Shown here piece by piece: positions 25,849 to 34,350 of a DNA stretch of 64,000 nucleotides. A program made the position numbers and the translations under genes. Source of the stretch: Anaerovorax odorimutans (GTDB taxonomy: Bacteria; Bacillota; Clostridia; Peptostreptococcales; JAAYPU01); contig JAENZQ010000005.1 in NCBI GenBank assembly GCA_016841185.1, forward strand, positions 1 to 64,000, read 5' to 3'. The first letter of the stretch is position 1, and the number at the start of each line of letters is the position of its first letter. The notes beneath the pieces are model-generated. The model ran no database searches, had not been told where the DNA came from, and saw only the letters and a list, made by a program, of their open reading frames with translations.

Positions 25849-26916
25849 ATGAAAAGAAATAAGGCGATGGTCTTAAGTTTCATTTTGATTTTTGCAATTG
25901 CATTAAGCGGCTGTGGAAGCCGTGATTCGGAAGAATCCAATATGGAAAAGCAGCAGACTTATAGCGGAGAGGAAGGCCGCATTACAGCCTATATCTCAGG
26001 ACCCGAACAAATGTTAACCGATATTGAAAATGCTTTTGAGGAAGAACGAGGAGATGTATTAGAGGTTTTAGCCATGGGAAGCGGGCCGCTATTTCAAAAA
26101 GTCAATACCGAAGCAGAAGCAGGAGCCGTTCAGGCGGATATAATCTGGGGGGCGGAACCCATTGCCTATATGGAATTGCAATCAAAAAATCTTTTACAGT
26201 CTTATGAGTCTCCTGAAGCCGCAGATTTAAAACCGGAAAATAAAATAGGCAACGGCTTCTTTACTTTGTGTAATGCTCGATATGGTGTCATTGTTTACAA
26301 TAAAGAAAATGTTGAATTACAGGAGATACCCCGTTCGTGGCAGGATCTGACTAAAGAAAGCTGGAAAAATCGTATTGCTATTGCAGATGCGAGACAATCG
26401 GCTATGGCTTTGGCTCTCGTGACGGGTCTGGTTCAGATGAACGGCGATGAGTGGGACACGGTTCAAGCGCTGAAGGAGAATCAGGTGATATTGACACAGC
26501 AGAATGAGCAGGCTATTGAAAGAGTCGCTACTGGTGAAGTGGATATTGCTATTGCTCCTCACGACGGTGTGCTGCGGCTCATTAAGAAGGCTAAAAAATC
26601 AGGGGTTGAAAGCCCACTAGCGATTTCCTGGCCGGAGGAAGGAGCTTTAAGTGTTCAAAGAGCCATTGCCATCATTGCCAATCGGGCTCGGCCGGAAGTT
26701 AATACAGAGCTATGTCAGGAATTCATTGATTTTGTTATTTCACAACAGGGTCAAGAGATTGCTTCCAAATACGGATTTATTTCAGTCAGGAAGGAACAGG
26801 AGGCTGTTACCGGAGTGCCTGATAATGTGAAAGCAATGAGCATTGACTGGGATAAAGCAGCGACCCAGGCAGAAGAATTGCGAAACCGGTTTGACAGTAT
26901 TATGACCACTAAATAA
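25849..26916 (+). CDS. ABC importer substrate-binding lipoprotein, FbpA/AfuA-like
   Basis: 355 residues with a lipoprotein signal ending in LSGCGS (Cys near 23). The mature part is a type II periplasmic-binding fold: RITAYISGPEQMLTDIENAFEE, then ADIIWGAEP, RYGVIVYNKENV and ARQSAMALALV. The closest known families bind ferric iron (FbpA) or 2-aminoethylphosphonate; the choice is not certain from sequence. The ATG at 25849 has GAGGTGA about 10 bases upstream and starts the signal; a longer frame from 25816 would spoil it. The first of three importer genes. Confidence 0.87.
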   Translation: MKRNKAMVLSFILIFAIALSGCGSRDSEESNMEKQQTYSGEEGRITAYISGPEQMLTDIENAFEEERGDVLEVLAMGSGPLFQKVNTEAEAGAVQADIIWGAEPIAYMELQSKNLLQSYESPEAADLKPENKIGNGFFTLCNARYGVIVYNKENVELQEIPRSWQDLTKESWKNRIAIADARQSAMALALVTGLVQMNGDEWDTVQALKENQVILTQQNEQAIERVATGEVDIAIAPHDGVLRLIKKAKKSGVESPLAISWPEEGALSVQRAIAIIANRARPEVNTELCQEFIDFVISQQGQEIASKYGFISVRKEQEAVTGVPDNVKAMSIDWDKAATQAEELRNRFDSIMTTK

Positions 26917-26918
26917 CA

Positions 26919-28613
26919 ATGAGGGGCAAGGAAAAGAAAGATTTACTGCTGGCAGGCAGTTTGATATGTGTGATTTTTGTTTTTGTCGGTTATCCTCTTG
27001 CAAAACTGTTGCTGTATAGTCTGGGGCTTAAAAAACAGGAGTGTACACTAACTGCAGTAAACTATATTCAGGCTTTTGGGGATATCCATACTTTAGTAGC
27101 CTTGAAAAATACCTTTTATGTATCCGTCGGGGTAACGTTTTTTTCTCTTTTGACAGGAGGAGCATTGGCATGGCTGCTTGTACGAACAGATGTGCCATAT
27201 AAAAGAGCAATTAAGCAATTGATTTTTATTACATTCACCATACCTTCCTATATACTGGCATTAGCCTGGATTGAATTGTTGGGGAGAAATGGTTTTATGA
27301 ACCGTGTTCTTTTCATTGAATGGAAATTGATGGAACAACCGTTAAATCTTTATTCTTTGGAAGGGGTTATTTTCATACTGGTGATGCATTCATATCCGCT
27401 GGTATTTATGGCCGTGGAAGCTGTTTTGAGGCAAAATGACAGAGCTATGGAAATGGCAGCCCGGATGGCAGGCGCCAATCGAGTTCAGACATTGAGGACC
27501 ATTACTTTACCATTGATACTACCCACTGTCCTATCCATTGGCTTGATGATTTTCCAGCACACCATGGCGGATTTCGGGGTGCCGGCGATTATTGCCCTTC
27601 CCACAGGCCATTATGTTCTGACAACCAGAATATACAGTGCATTGAATAGTATGGATTTAGCTATGGCTACTGCGATGTCTGTCATTTTGCTGATCTTTTC
27701 AGGAAGTGTATTTTACCTGTATCATATCAGTTTCCGCAGGAAACGGTTCATCTATATCTGCTCATCAAGTCAGCCGGCAGAATGTATTTCTCTGGGCAGG
27801 TTTAAAAATTTAGCTGCCGTTGGAATTATGTTGTTTCTCCTTGTTACAACACTTTTGCCAATTGCAACATTAACGGCTTCCTCTTTCTTGAAATGCTGGG
27901 GGCTTGATTTAAATCCGGACAACATGACTTTTCATAATTACACAGCCATATTTTCAGAGAACACCATAGCTTTAAGGGCAATAGGGAATAGCATAAGCTT
28001 TGGTATTTTTACAGCGACCGTTGCGACTGCATTGGGAGTAGCAATTTCATATCTTTCTGTAAAAACAAAGGTAAAAGGAAGAGGAATATTAGAACTGTTG
28101 GCAACCTTTCCACTGGCTGTTCCCGGAACTGTTATTGCAATTGCGTTTACTCTGGCTTGGATCAATGAACCCTTTAAACTGTATGGCACCCCATGGATTA
28201 TTCTTGCAGCATATTTTGCTGTCTGCCTTCCATTTGGAGTGCGCAATATCAATGGATGCTTACAGGGAATTGACCCTGTTCTTGAAGATGCGGCCAGGGT
28301 TGCGGGAGCTTCTAAAGGGAAAGCCTTCAGGGACATTATTTTTCCGGCTATTGTTCCGGGCATCAGAATAGGATGGATTACGTCATTTTTAAGAGTTTTA
28401 AGGGAAATACCCATTTCCATTATGTTATATTCAGCCGGAAGCGAAACAATAGGAGTGCTTCTTTACCGGATGCGTTCCGGTACCGGTGGTTTGGAAACTG
28501 TGTCAGCAATTGCCGTAATCGTTATTATACTGACAGTGCTGGGGAATGTGTGCATACAAAAAATAGGCAGATCGCGGATGGAGGGATTGAATGATTCACA
28601 CCGAAATATGTAA
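26919..28613 (+). CDS. ABC importer permease with two fused permease halves, FbpB-like
   Basis: A 564-residue membrane protein carrying two binding-protein-dependent permease domains in one chain. Each has an EAA loop: EMAARMAGANRVQTLRTITLPLI (~183) and EDAARVAGASKGKAFRDIIFPAI (~455). The fused form is characteristic of FbpB-type iron(III) permeases. It starts 2 bases after the binding-protein stop without a ribosome site of its own, implying coupled translation, and its end overlaps the ATPase gene by 23 bases. Confidence 0.88.
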   Translation: MRGKEKKDLLLAGSLICVIFVFVGYPLAKLLLYSLGLKKQECTLTAVNYIQAFGDIHTLVALKNTFYVSVGVTFFSLLTGGALAWLLVRTDVPYKRAIKQLIFITFTIPSYILALAWIELLGRNGFMNRVLFIEWKLMEQPLNLYSLEGVIFILVMHSYPLVFMAVEAVLRQNDRAMEMAARMAGANRVQTLRTITLPLILPTVLSIGLMIFQHTMADFGVPAIIALPTGHYVLTTRIYSALNSMDLAMATAMSVILLIFSGSVFYLYHISFRRKRFIYICSSSQPAECISLGRFKNLAAVGIMLFLLVTTLLPIATLTASSFLKCWGLDLNPDNMTFHNYTAIFSENTIALRAIGNSISFGIFTATVATALGVAISYLSVKTKVKGRGILELLATFPLAVPGTVIAIAFTLAWINEPFKLYGTPWIILAAYFAVCLPFGVRNINGCLQGIDPVLEDAARVAGASKGKAFRDIIFPAIVPGIRIGWITSFLRVLREIPISIMLYSAGSETIGVLLYRMRSGTGGLETVSAIAVIVIILTVLGNVCIQKIGRSRMEGLNDSHRNM

Positions 28614-29646
28614 CCTGTCCAAAAAATATGAGGATAAAAGTATTCTTCATAATATAGACCTGAAGATCAACCAGGGGGAGATCCTGGCGATTGTCGGCCC
28701 CAGTGGCTGCGGCAAAACTACTTTTTTACAAATCATTGCCGGTCTCGCTAAAGCAGATACGGGAAGGGCTTCAATGGAGAGTATAACCTTATTTTGCTGT
28801 GATGACAATGTTTTTCTCCCCCCGGAGAAAAGAGAAATTGCGATGGTTTTTCAGAATTATGCCCTTTGGCCCCATTATACGGTTTTTCAAAATATTGCAT
28901 ATCCGCTGAAGTTCAGGAGCGCGAAGAAGAGCGAGTATACAAAAATCGTAAGAGAAACAATGGAAATGATACGGTTGACCGGTAAAGAAAACCGTTATCC
29001 TCATGAACTCAGCGGAGGAGAGCAACAGCGTGTGGCTCTGGCCCGGGCACTGGTCAGAGATCCCAAACTGCTTCTTATGGATGAATCTTTGTCAAATCTG
29101 GATGCAAAGCTAAAAGAAGAAATGCTGACTGAAATTAAAAAGATTCAAAAAAATCTGGGTTTAACGATTATCTATGTAACACACGATCAACGCGAAGCTA
29201 TGGGTGTTTCCCACCGGATGGCGGTAATGAATAGAGGAAAGATTGAGCAAATCGGTCCGGTTCAGGAAATATATAATCATCCGGCCACAGAATTTGTTGC
29301 CGGCTTTATTGGCGTAAACAATTTTATCTATGCTGATCCAGGCGGTTGGGAAGAAAAACTTTTGCAGTCATTGGCCGGTAAGAGAATAAAAAGAAGAAAG
29401 CCGGGTTGCCGGAAAAATGTTTTTTTGGTCAGGCCTGAAGATATTATATTGAATCGTCATAAGGGAACACTGTGCGGCAGAATCAAAGAACGTGTTTTCC
29501 GGGGAAATATTTTTGAGTATGAATTAATGACTGGAAACCGGATTTTAAAGGCATATGCGAATTCCAAAGACCCTTTTGAATGCGGAGAGAAAGTATTCTT
29601 TGAGTTTAGAAGAGCCTCAGTGATAGATGATTTGGAAAAAAGATAA
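28591..29646 (+). CDS. ABC importer ATPase, FbpC/PotA-like
   Basis: 351 residues: Walker A GPSGCGKTT (~35), Q-loop MVFQNYALWPH, signature LSGGEQQRVALARAL (~140), Walker B LLLMDESLSNLD (Ser replaces the more usual Pro after DE), H-loop VTHDQ. A C-terminal TOBE-like beta domain (~235-345) is present, as in FbpC, PotA and MalK. The 23-base overlap with the permease gene confirms one unit. No terminator is obvious immediately after it; the next 150 bases hold the yjdF leader. Confidence 0.9.
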   Translation: MIHTEICNLSKKYEDKSILHNIDLKINQGEILAIVGPSGCGKTTFLQIIAGLAKADTGRASMESITLFCCDDNVFLPPEKREIAMVFQNYALWPHYTVFQNIAYPLKFRSAKKSEYTKIVRETMEMIRLTGKENRYPHELSGGEQQRVALARALVRDPKLLLMDESLSNLDAKLKEEMLTEIKKIQKNLGLTIIYVTHDQREAMGVSHRMAVMNRGKIEQIGPVQEIYNHPATEFVAGFIGVNNFIYADPGGWEEKLLQSLAGKRIKRRKPGCRKNVFLVRPEDIILNRHKGTLCGRIKERVFRGNIFEYELMTGNRILKAYANSKDPFECGEKVFFEFRRASVIDDLEKR

Positions 29647-29701
29647 TGAACAGATTATGAGTTTATGTTATTATATTTAAAAAGCTGTGAGATAAAAACA
29701 C

Positions 29702-29796
29702 GATCCGGTTGGTAGTCCGGATGCAGATAAATATCTGTCAGTAACCTGCCCTCCTGGGGTTGTCCATTCTCAATGAACGGCTGAATTTACAGGAGG
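29702..29796 (+). ncRNA. Candidate yjdF riboswitch
   Basis: The leader has hairpin ATCCGG/CCGGAT (29703-29722), hairpin CAGATAAATATCTG (29724-29737), and CCTCCTG (29750-29756), which is exactly complementary to the ribosome site CAGGAGG (29790-29796) of the next gene. Genes of the YjdF family are the known targets of the yjdF riboswitch class, which responds to aza-aromatic compounds. Assignment rests on the gene identity and the sequestering helix; the consensus could not be checked. Confidence 0.6.
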
Positions 29797-29804
29797 AAAT
29801 GAAT

Positions 29805-30212
29805 ATGGGTAAGTTAACGGTTTATTTTGACGACCCGTTTTGGGTCGGTGTTTTTGAGTGCGTTGAAGATGGATGTCTACAGACTTGTCGGGTTGTTTTT
29901 GGACCGGAGCCAAAGGATTATGAGGTGTATGAATTCGTTTTGAAGCACTATAATGAATTGAAATTCAGTAAGCCAGTAAAAATAAGAGAAAAAGAGAATA
30001 CAAGAATAAATCCAAAGAGGCTTCAAAGACAAATCAGTAAATCACTTCAGAATAAAGGCATTTCGACCAAAGCGCAGGAGGCCATTCGCCTTCAAAGAGA
30101 AGAAAATAAGCTTGAAAGAAAAAAGAAATCTAAAGATGAAAAAAATGAGGAAAAAGAAATGAGATTTCTAAAGAAGCAGGAGAAGAAAAAACAAAAGAAA
30201 AAGGGCCGCTAA
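29805..30212 (+). CDS. yjdF: YjdF-family protein (DUF2992)
   Basis: 135 residues: MGKLTVYFDDPFWVGVFE, then VVFGPEPKDYEVYEFVLKHYNEL, the YjdF/DUF2992 signature, followed by a very basic Lys/Glu-rich coiled tail from about residue 85. The molecular function is unknown; expression in other Firmicutes is controlled by the yjdF RNA. AGGAGGAA precedes the ATG at 29805; a longer in-frame start would lie inside the leader RNA. A B3/4-domain gene follows 42 bases downstream and may share the transcript. Confidence 0.87.
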   Translation: MGKLTVYFDDPFWVGVFECVEDGCLQTCRVVFGPEPKDYEVYEFVLKHYNELKFSKPVKIREKENTRINPKRLQRQISKSLQNKGISTKAQEAIRLQREENKLERKKKSKDEKNEEKEMRFLKKQEKKKQKKKGR

Positions 30213-30254
30213 AACATTTCGGGAATCGTTTACGCAACATTGGGAGGGAATCTA

Positions 30255-30959
30255 ATGAAAAAATTTGTAATTGAAAATGATTTTTGGGACGTTTTTCCCA
30301 ATGCAAAAGTGGGGATTGTTACTTGTAAAGGAATAGATAATTCATTAAAAGAAACTGAAAAATACGAGAAAATGCTTAGAGAAGCTGAAAAAGAAGCCGA
30401 AAAACATTTTCCAAAAGGGGATTTTATTACAAATCCGGTGATTTCAGCTTGGAGAGAGGCCTTTCGAAAATTCAAAACTAAAAAAGGTGCAAGGGCTTCC
30501 ATTGAAGCCTTATTAAAAAGAGTGAAAAAAGGAAATCATATCGGAACCATTAATCCACTTGTTGATATTTATAATTCTATTTCCTTGAAATATGGGCTCC
30601 CGTGTGGCGGAGAGGATATTGATACCTTTGCTGGAGATATACGGCTTACGAAAGCAAAAGGCAATGAAGAATTTGTTCCTTTGGGAGATAAAGGGAATGA
30701 TCCGCCTTATGAAGGAGAGATCATATACAAAGACGATGCAGGTGCCATATGCCGATGTTGGAATTGGCGGGAATCCATGAGGACAATCTTAACCGAAAAT
30801 ACAAAGCATGCATTTTTATGTATTGAATTAGTAGAAGAATCAAAGGTGGATGATCTGCAAATGGCGCTTAAGGATCTGGCAAAGCTTGTAGAAGAAAATC
30901 TTGGCGGAGAGGCTGAGATACAGATGTTGGATATAAATAATAAAGAGATTTCATTTTAG
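30255..30959 (+). CDS. B3/4-domain protein (tRNA synthetase editing-like domain)
   Basis: A 234-residue stand-alone B3/4 domain (COG3382), the fold of the editing site in the phenylalanyl-tRNA synthetase beta subunit. Family marks are the central NPLVDIYNSISLKYGLPCGGEDIDT and the C-terminal CRCWNWRESMRT. Such proteins may remove mischarged aminoacyl-tRNA or act on related substrates; this is inferred from the fold. The ATG at 30255 has GGGAGGG 5 bases upstream. A terminator closes the unit. Confidence 0.87.
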   Translation: MKKFVIENDFWDVFPNAKVGIVTCKGIDNSLKETEKYEKMLREAEKEAEKHFPKGDFITNPVISAWREAFRKFKTKKGARASIEALLKRVKKGNHIGTINPLVDIYNSISLKYGLPCGGEDIDTFAGDIRLTKAKGNEEFVPLGDKGNDPPYEGEIIYKDDAGAICRCWNWRESMRTILTENTKHAFLCIELVEESKVDDLQMALKDLAKLVEENLGGEAEIQMLDINNKEISF

Positions 30960-30994
30960 ATTAACAGCAGGTTTATCGCTATAATTGGTTATTG

Positions 30995-31022
30995 AGTCCG
31001 TGGAGTGCTCCTCGGGCTTTTA
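30995..31022 (+). terminator. Rho-independent terminator
   Basis: AGTCCG-T-GGAG pairs with CTCC-T-CGGGCT, followed by a short T run. Confidence 0.75.
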
Positions 31023-31097
31023 ATTATTTTTGAAATTTTGGAACAATAGCTGATTTTTTTTGTCTAAAATGTATAAGCCCGCATGAAAGGAGGAAAA

Positions 31098-31145
31098 ATG
31101 AAGTTTATTCCGGTACCGAAGGTTTTTTCAGATACCCCGGGTTAA
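31098..31145 (+). CDS. Possible 15-residue peptide ORF
   Basis: MKFIPVPKVFSDTPG, with a very strong AAAGGAGG 4 bases before its ATG. It lies in the 259-base gap before the secreted protein gene at 31219. It might be a leader peptide or a decayed start; no family is known. Confidence 0.35.
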   Translation: MKFIPVPKVFSDTPG

Positions 31146-31218
31146 AAAATAAAGAGACCAAATCATTATTAAAAAATGTTGAATTAAGGTTAAGTGGTAT
31201 AGATAAGGAGGAGTCCAA

Positions 31219-31794
31219 ATGATGAAATTTCAAATTAATAAAATACTTATTCTGGCAATATGTTTCACTTTGCTGTCTTGCAGTTTTGTGTCTGCCGATA
31301 GCGAAAAAGACCGCCTCATTTCAACGGATCAGATTGGTGAATCAGCAGGACCGCCCCCTGAGATTGAGGCTTCAGACGCTATTGATGAGGAGATAATAAA
31401 GCTTCAAAGGGAGATCGATCAATACCTTTTTGAAGAACACAGGGAAGAGATTCGCAGCAAAGGCTTTATCGTAACACATACGGTGCCCCTTGAAGATTGT
31501 GTGGAAATAGGAATCACGCCATATAACGATGAAAATGCCCGATATCTTAATGATATATTTGGAGTGGATAAAGTGAAAATCATCGAAGGGCAACAAGCTG
31601 AAACATATGATATTGCAGTTGATTCTGATGAGGATGTGGAAATCGATTTGGTTTCGGCAAATGAAACTGAAGAAGATATTGCTGCGTCAAATGAAGAGCC
31701 TGAATCCAATTCCTCTAAGCTGCCATGGATCCTGGCTGCCGGAGTATTAATCATTGTATTAAGTTTTATAATAAAGCGAAAAGGCCATAGATAG
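31219..31794 (+). CDS. Secreted, C-terminally membrane-anchored protein of unknown function
   Basis: 191 residues: signal peptide (1-~26), an acidic extracellular part, and a C-terminal membrane helix (~168-184, WILAAGVLIIVLSFI) followed by KRKGHR. The segment before the helix is low-complexity acidic (EETEEDIAASNEEPESNSS). There is no LPxTG, so it is anchored by the helix rather than by sortase. The central part (IVTHTVPLEDCVEIGITPYNDENARYLNDIFG) looks like a small folded domain I do not recognise. AAGGAGGAG precedes the ATG. Confidence 0.75.
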   Translation: MMKFQINKILILAICFTLLSCSFVSADSEKDRLISTDQIGESAGPPPEIEASDAIDEEIIKLQREIDQYLFEEHREEIRSKGFIVTHTVPLEDCVEIGITPYNDENARYLNDIFGVDKVKIIEGQQAETYDIAVDSDEDVEIDLVSANETEEDIAASNEEPESNSSKLPWILAAGVLIIVLSFIIKRKGHR

Positions 31795-31808
31795 AAGATT
31801 ATTAGCGG

Positions 31809-31840
31809 AGCCGGTATTTTTAATTAATGCCGGCTTTTTA
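31809..31840 (+). terminator. Rho-independent terminator
   Basis: AGCCGG (31809-31814) pairs with CCGGCT (31830-31835), then T5. The same stem recurs at 32758-32789. Confidence 0.75.
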
Positions 31841-31862
31841 AAATAGAATGAATATTGGTATT

Positions 31863-32591
31863 TCAAAGAGTCTTGTCAGGAATTGTTTGCGGAAGCACAT
31901 CTTTGTAAAACATTACCATTGCACCTGCAGTAGTTCTTATAGCCAGAGGAAGGGCGCATTTTGTAACGTGGTAGTAACGTGTTTCATCATCAGAAATTAC
32001 TTTATATCGTTTATATATTTTAATAGCAGTCCGGGCATTAAACTTTATATAGGAAGAAATGGAATTTAATAAATATGCCCCTTTTCGGACTTCGAATTCG
32101 TCTATGTGCTGATAGGTTCGTTTTACAAAAGTTTCATATTCCCGGTGATTATTCAATAGACGGATATTGGCATGCTGAGGGACTGTCATATCCTGAACAA
32201 TGTGTAAAGCTGCACCTAAATAAAACAGAGAATTATTAAAATTTCCTGTTTTCCAAAGACTGCGGGCTTGGAAGTAATATTCAATTCCCAGCTCCATGGC
32301 ATTTTTTCTTCCATACAGGCTATCCTTCTTATTTCCATGAGGACCATAAAAGTGATTGGAGCTTTTGAAGTCCTGGTCTGCCCATACGGAACCTCTATTG
32401 ACATCTGGCAGATAACTGCTGAAAAAATAGAATTCTTCCATGAATTTGTCATTATGAAGAACTTTTAATGCTTTCAGATTAATGTGTTTGTGGACCTCGC
32501 ACTCTGTTTTGATTATTTTTCTTTTAATAGGGTTTGCAAGGTTTAACACGGTATTTAATACATGGCTGTAAGTGGTTTCTATAATGTCCAT
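31863..32591 (-). CDS. Zinc-dependent phospholipase C family protein
   Basis: 242 residues of the clostridial alpha-toxin/B. cereus PLC fold. Conserved zinc-ligand regions are visible: an early His (HKHINLKAL), WADQD, NHFYGP, and the key LGAALHIVQDMTVPQHANI near 130-150 (His, Asp and His). The toxin's C-terminal C2-like domain and any signal peptide are absent. It is therefore closer to the intracellular or unusually exported short PLC homologues common in Clostridia than to a proven toxin. AAGGAG lies 10 bases before the ATG at 32591. The substrate is not established. Confidence 0.82.
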   Translation of the reverse strand: MDIIETTYSHVLNTVLNLANPIKRKIIKTECEVHKHINLKALKVLHNDKFMEEFYFFSSYLPDVNRGSVWADQDFKSSNHFYGPHGNKKDSLYGRKNAMELGIEYYFQARSLWKTGNFNNSLFYLGAALHIVQDMTVPQHANIRLLNNHREYETFVKRTYQHIDEFEVRKGAYLLNSISSYIKFNARTAIKIYKRYKVISDDETRYYHVTKCALPLAIRTTAGAMVMFYKDVLPQTIPDKTL

Positions 32592-32757
32592 ATAATAAAT
32601 CACTCCTTAAGTAAAAGACATTAATATTATTTGCAATTTTGAATTTGCTTAGACATTAATTTTTTAAGTCAAGCTTCTTGAAAGTTTTTGTTATTTAAAG
32701 CAAGGCGATTCAGAGAGCTCAGGTATTTAAAAAAGACATAGCAAATTTTCTATTATG

Positions 32758-32789
32758 AGCCGGGTAATTTTAATAATTGCCGGCTTTTT
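32758..32789 (+). terminator. Rho-independent terminator in spacer
   Basis: AGCCGG (32758-32763) pairs with CCGGCT (32780-32785), T5 follows. No gene reads into it in the plus direction, which suggests a missed small transcript or a relic. Confidence 0.6.
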
Positions 32790-32895
32790 AGGATGCAGCA
32801 TATTTTTTGATGCTTTTAAGGAATATTATAATAGAAATCCGGGCATTGATTTTTGTATAGTATGGTAATCTAATTTATTTTCTTTTAAAAGCCTA

Positions 32896-32926
32896 TTGAC
32901 ATTGACGTTACGTAAGGGTGTAACAT
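32896..32926 (+). promoter_or_regulatory. MerR-type promoter with 19-bp spacer
   Basis: TTGACA (32896-32901) and TAACAT (32921-32926) are 19 bases apart, the lengthened spacer that MerR activators correct. The spacer holds the dyad TTGACGTTACGTAA (32902-32915). It suggests autoactivation of the TipAS regulator. Confidence 0.7.
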
Positions 32927-32949
32927 TGTTTTTGATAGGAGGAGAATCA

Positions 32950-33714
32950 ATGAAGTATAAAATACAAGAGTTAGCGGAGATGGCAGGTATCAGTGCCCGT
33001 ACATTACGATATTACGATGAGATTGAAATTCTCAGTCCGGATAGAATCAATTCATCGGGATATCGTATCTATGGGGAGACAGAAGTTGACAGGCTTCAGC
33101 ATATTCTGTTTTATCGTGAATTGGGTGTAGAATTGAAAGATATTAAAAAGATATTGGATGATCCTGATTTTAATGAGTTAAAGGCATTGAAAGAGCATGA
33201 AAGGAAACTTACCGATAAAAGAAAGCATTTGAATAGTCTGATTGATACTGTAGGAAAAACAATAGAGTCTAAAGAAAGGAGTTTTATAATGAGTGATACA
33301 GAAAAATTTGACGGCTTTAAGAAATTATTAATAGAAGATAATGAAAAAAGATATGGAAGTGAGATCCGCCGGAAATATGGTGATGAGGCTGTTGAAGATT
33401 CAAATAATAAACTGAAAAATATGACTTCAAAGGAATACGGCGAAATCAACGAGCTGGAAAAGAGTATGTATGAAGCACTCTATACAGCGATGGAAACAGG
33501 AGATCCGGCAGGTAAAATGGCTCAAAAAGCTGCAGATTTGCATAGACAGTGGCTGAGCTTTTATTGGGGCAGCTACACAAAGGAAGCCCATGCCGGGGTT
33601 GCCCGGATGTATGTGGATGATGAAAGATTTACGGCATACTATGATAAGAAGCAATCAGGAACGGCAAAATTTCTGAGAGATGCCATATTAATTTATACAG
33701 ATGCGGGAAAATAG
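32950..33714 (+). CDS. MerR-family regulator with TipAS drug-binding domain
   Basis: 254 residues: N-terminal MerR winged helix (YKIQELAEMAGISARTLRYYDEIEILSP), a coiled-coil dimer helix (~75-120), and a C-terminal TipAS-type antibiotic-binding domain ending HRQWLSFYWGSYTKEAHAGVARMYVDDERFTAYYD. TipA-like regulators bind thiopeptides or other ligands and activate their own promoter. AGGAGGAG precedes the ATG at 32950. No efflux gene is adjacent; the copper-storage gene follows behind its own promoter. An internal Met start could give the short TipAS form, but no internal ribosome site is firm. Confidence 0.9.
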   Translation: MKYKIQELAEMAGISARTLRYYDEIEILSPDRINSSGYRIYGETEVDRLQHILFYRELGVELKDIKKILDDPDFNELKALKEHERKLTDKRKHLNSLIDTVGKTIESKERSFIMSDTEKFDGFKKLLIEDNEKRYGSEIRRKYGDEAVEDSNNKLKNMTSKEYGEINELEKSMYEALYTAMETGDPAGKMAQKAADLHRQWLSFYWGSYTKEAHAGVARMYVDDERFTAYYDKKQSGTAKFLRDAILIYTDAGK

Positions 33715-33744
33715 ATTTGATTACTTTTTCCAGAAGAAATATTT

Positions 33745-33769
33745 AATAAGTGTATAATATTCACTTGTT
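33745..33769 (+). promoter_or_regulatory. Palindrome over the -10 of the csp gene
   Basis: AATAAGTG (33745-33752) and CACTTGTT (33762-33769) form imperfect arms around a TATAAT -10 box (33753-33758). It is a candidate operator for a repressor, possibly metal-responsive given the gene it controls. Confidence 0.5.
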
Positions 33770-33818
33770 ATTTCAAAACTAACTAAAGATTTGAATATAC
33801 AGAGAGGAGGAATAAACG

Positions 33819-34166
33819 ATGGGTATTGTGACGAATAAGACTGACAAAATGCAAGCCTGCATTGATGCATGTGCAAAATGTACACAGGCGTGTTATGAGT
33901 GCTTTAATGCTTGCCTAAATGAGCCGGACCTTAATGCCAGAAAGAATTGCGTATCTGTATTAGTTGAATGTGCACAGATGTGCCAGATGTCTATAGGCAT
34001 GATGGCCATGAGCGGACAGCTTGCAAAGGAGCATTGCCAGTTATGTGCGCAAATATGTGATAAATGTGCGCAAGAATGTGAGATGTTCAAAGATGATCAT
34101 TGCCAGAAATGTGCAGAAATCTGCCGTATGTGTTCAGATGAGTGCAGAAAAATGGCAAATATGTAA
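33819..34166 (+). CDS. Copper-storage four-helix bundle protein (Csp family, DUF326)
   Basis: 115 residues with 19 cysteines in repeated CxxxC spacing along helices (CIDACAKCTQACYECFNAC, CAQMCQM, CQLCAQICDKCAQECEMF, CQKCAEICRMCSDEC). This is the Csp1/Csp3 arrangement, in which cysteines line the core of a four-helix bundle and store many Cu(I) ions. No export signal is present, so it is the cytosolic Csp3-like form. AGAGGAGG precedes the ATG. It is transcribed alone, from a promoter with a palindrome, to a strong terminator. Confidence 0.92.
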   Translation: MGIVTNKTDKMQACIDACAKCTQACYECFNACLNEPDLNARKNCVSVLVECAQMCQMSIGMMAMSGQLAKEHCQLCAQICDKCAQECEMFKDDHCQKCAEICRMCSDECRKMANM

Positions 34167-34192
34167 AAGGCTATTAATAAACATGAACATAC

Positions 34193-34242
34193 AAAACCCC
34201 TGCAAGTATTATTTAAGGATTACTTAGCAGGGGTTTTATTTT
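34193..34242 (+). terminator. Strong rho-independent terminator
   Basis: AAAACCCCTGC (34193-34203) pairs perfectly with GCAGGGGTTTT (34227-34237), then ATTTTT. Confidence 0.9.
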
Positions 34243-34350
34243 TAGTCATTAATATTTTGGAAATGACCCCGTGTCCAATGTGGAAGGAAAGGGCGTATGG
34301 AATCAAGAGGTTGTGGAATACTATTTAAACAAATTAAAGGAGAAATTATT

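Larger units (their letters stand above)
32592..32949. other. 358-base spacer: terminator and MerR-type promoter
   Basis: Contains the divergent upstream region of the phospholipase gene, a hairpin terminator (32758-32789), and the MerR-type promoter at 32896-32926. No further ORF with a ribosome site was found. Confidence 0.6.
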
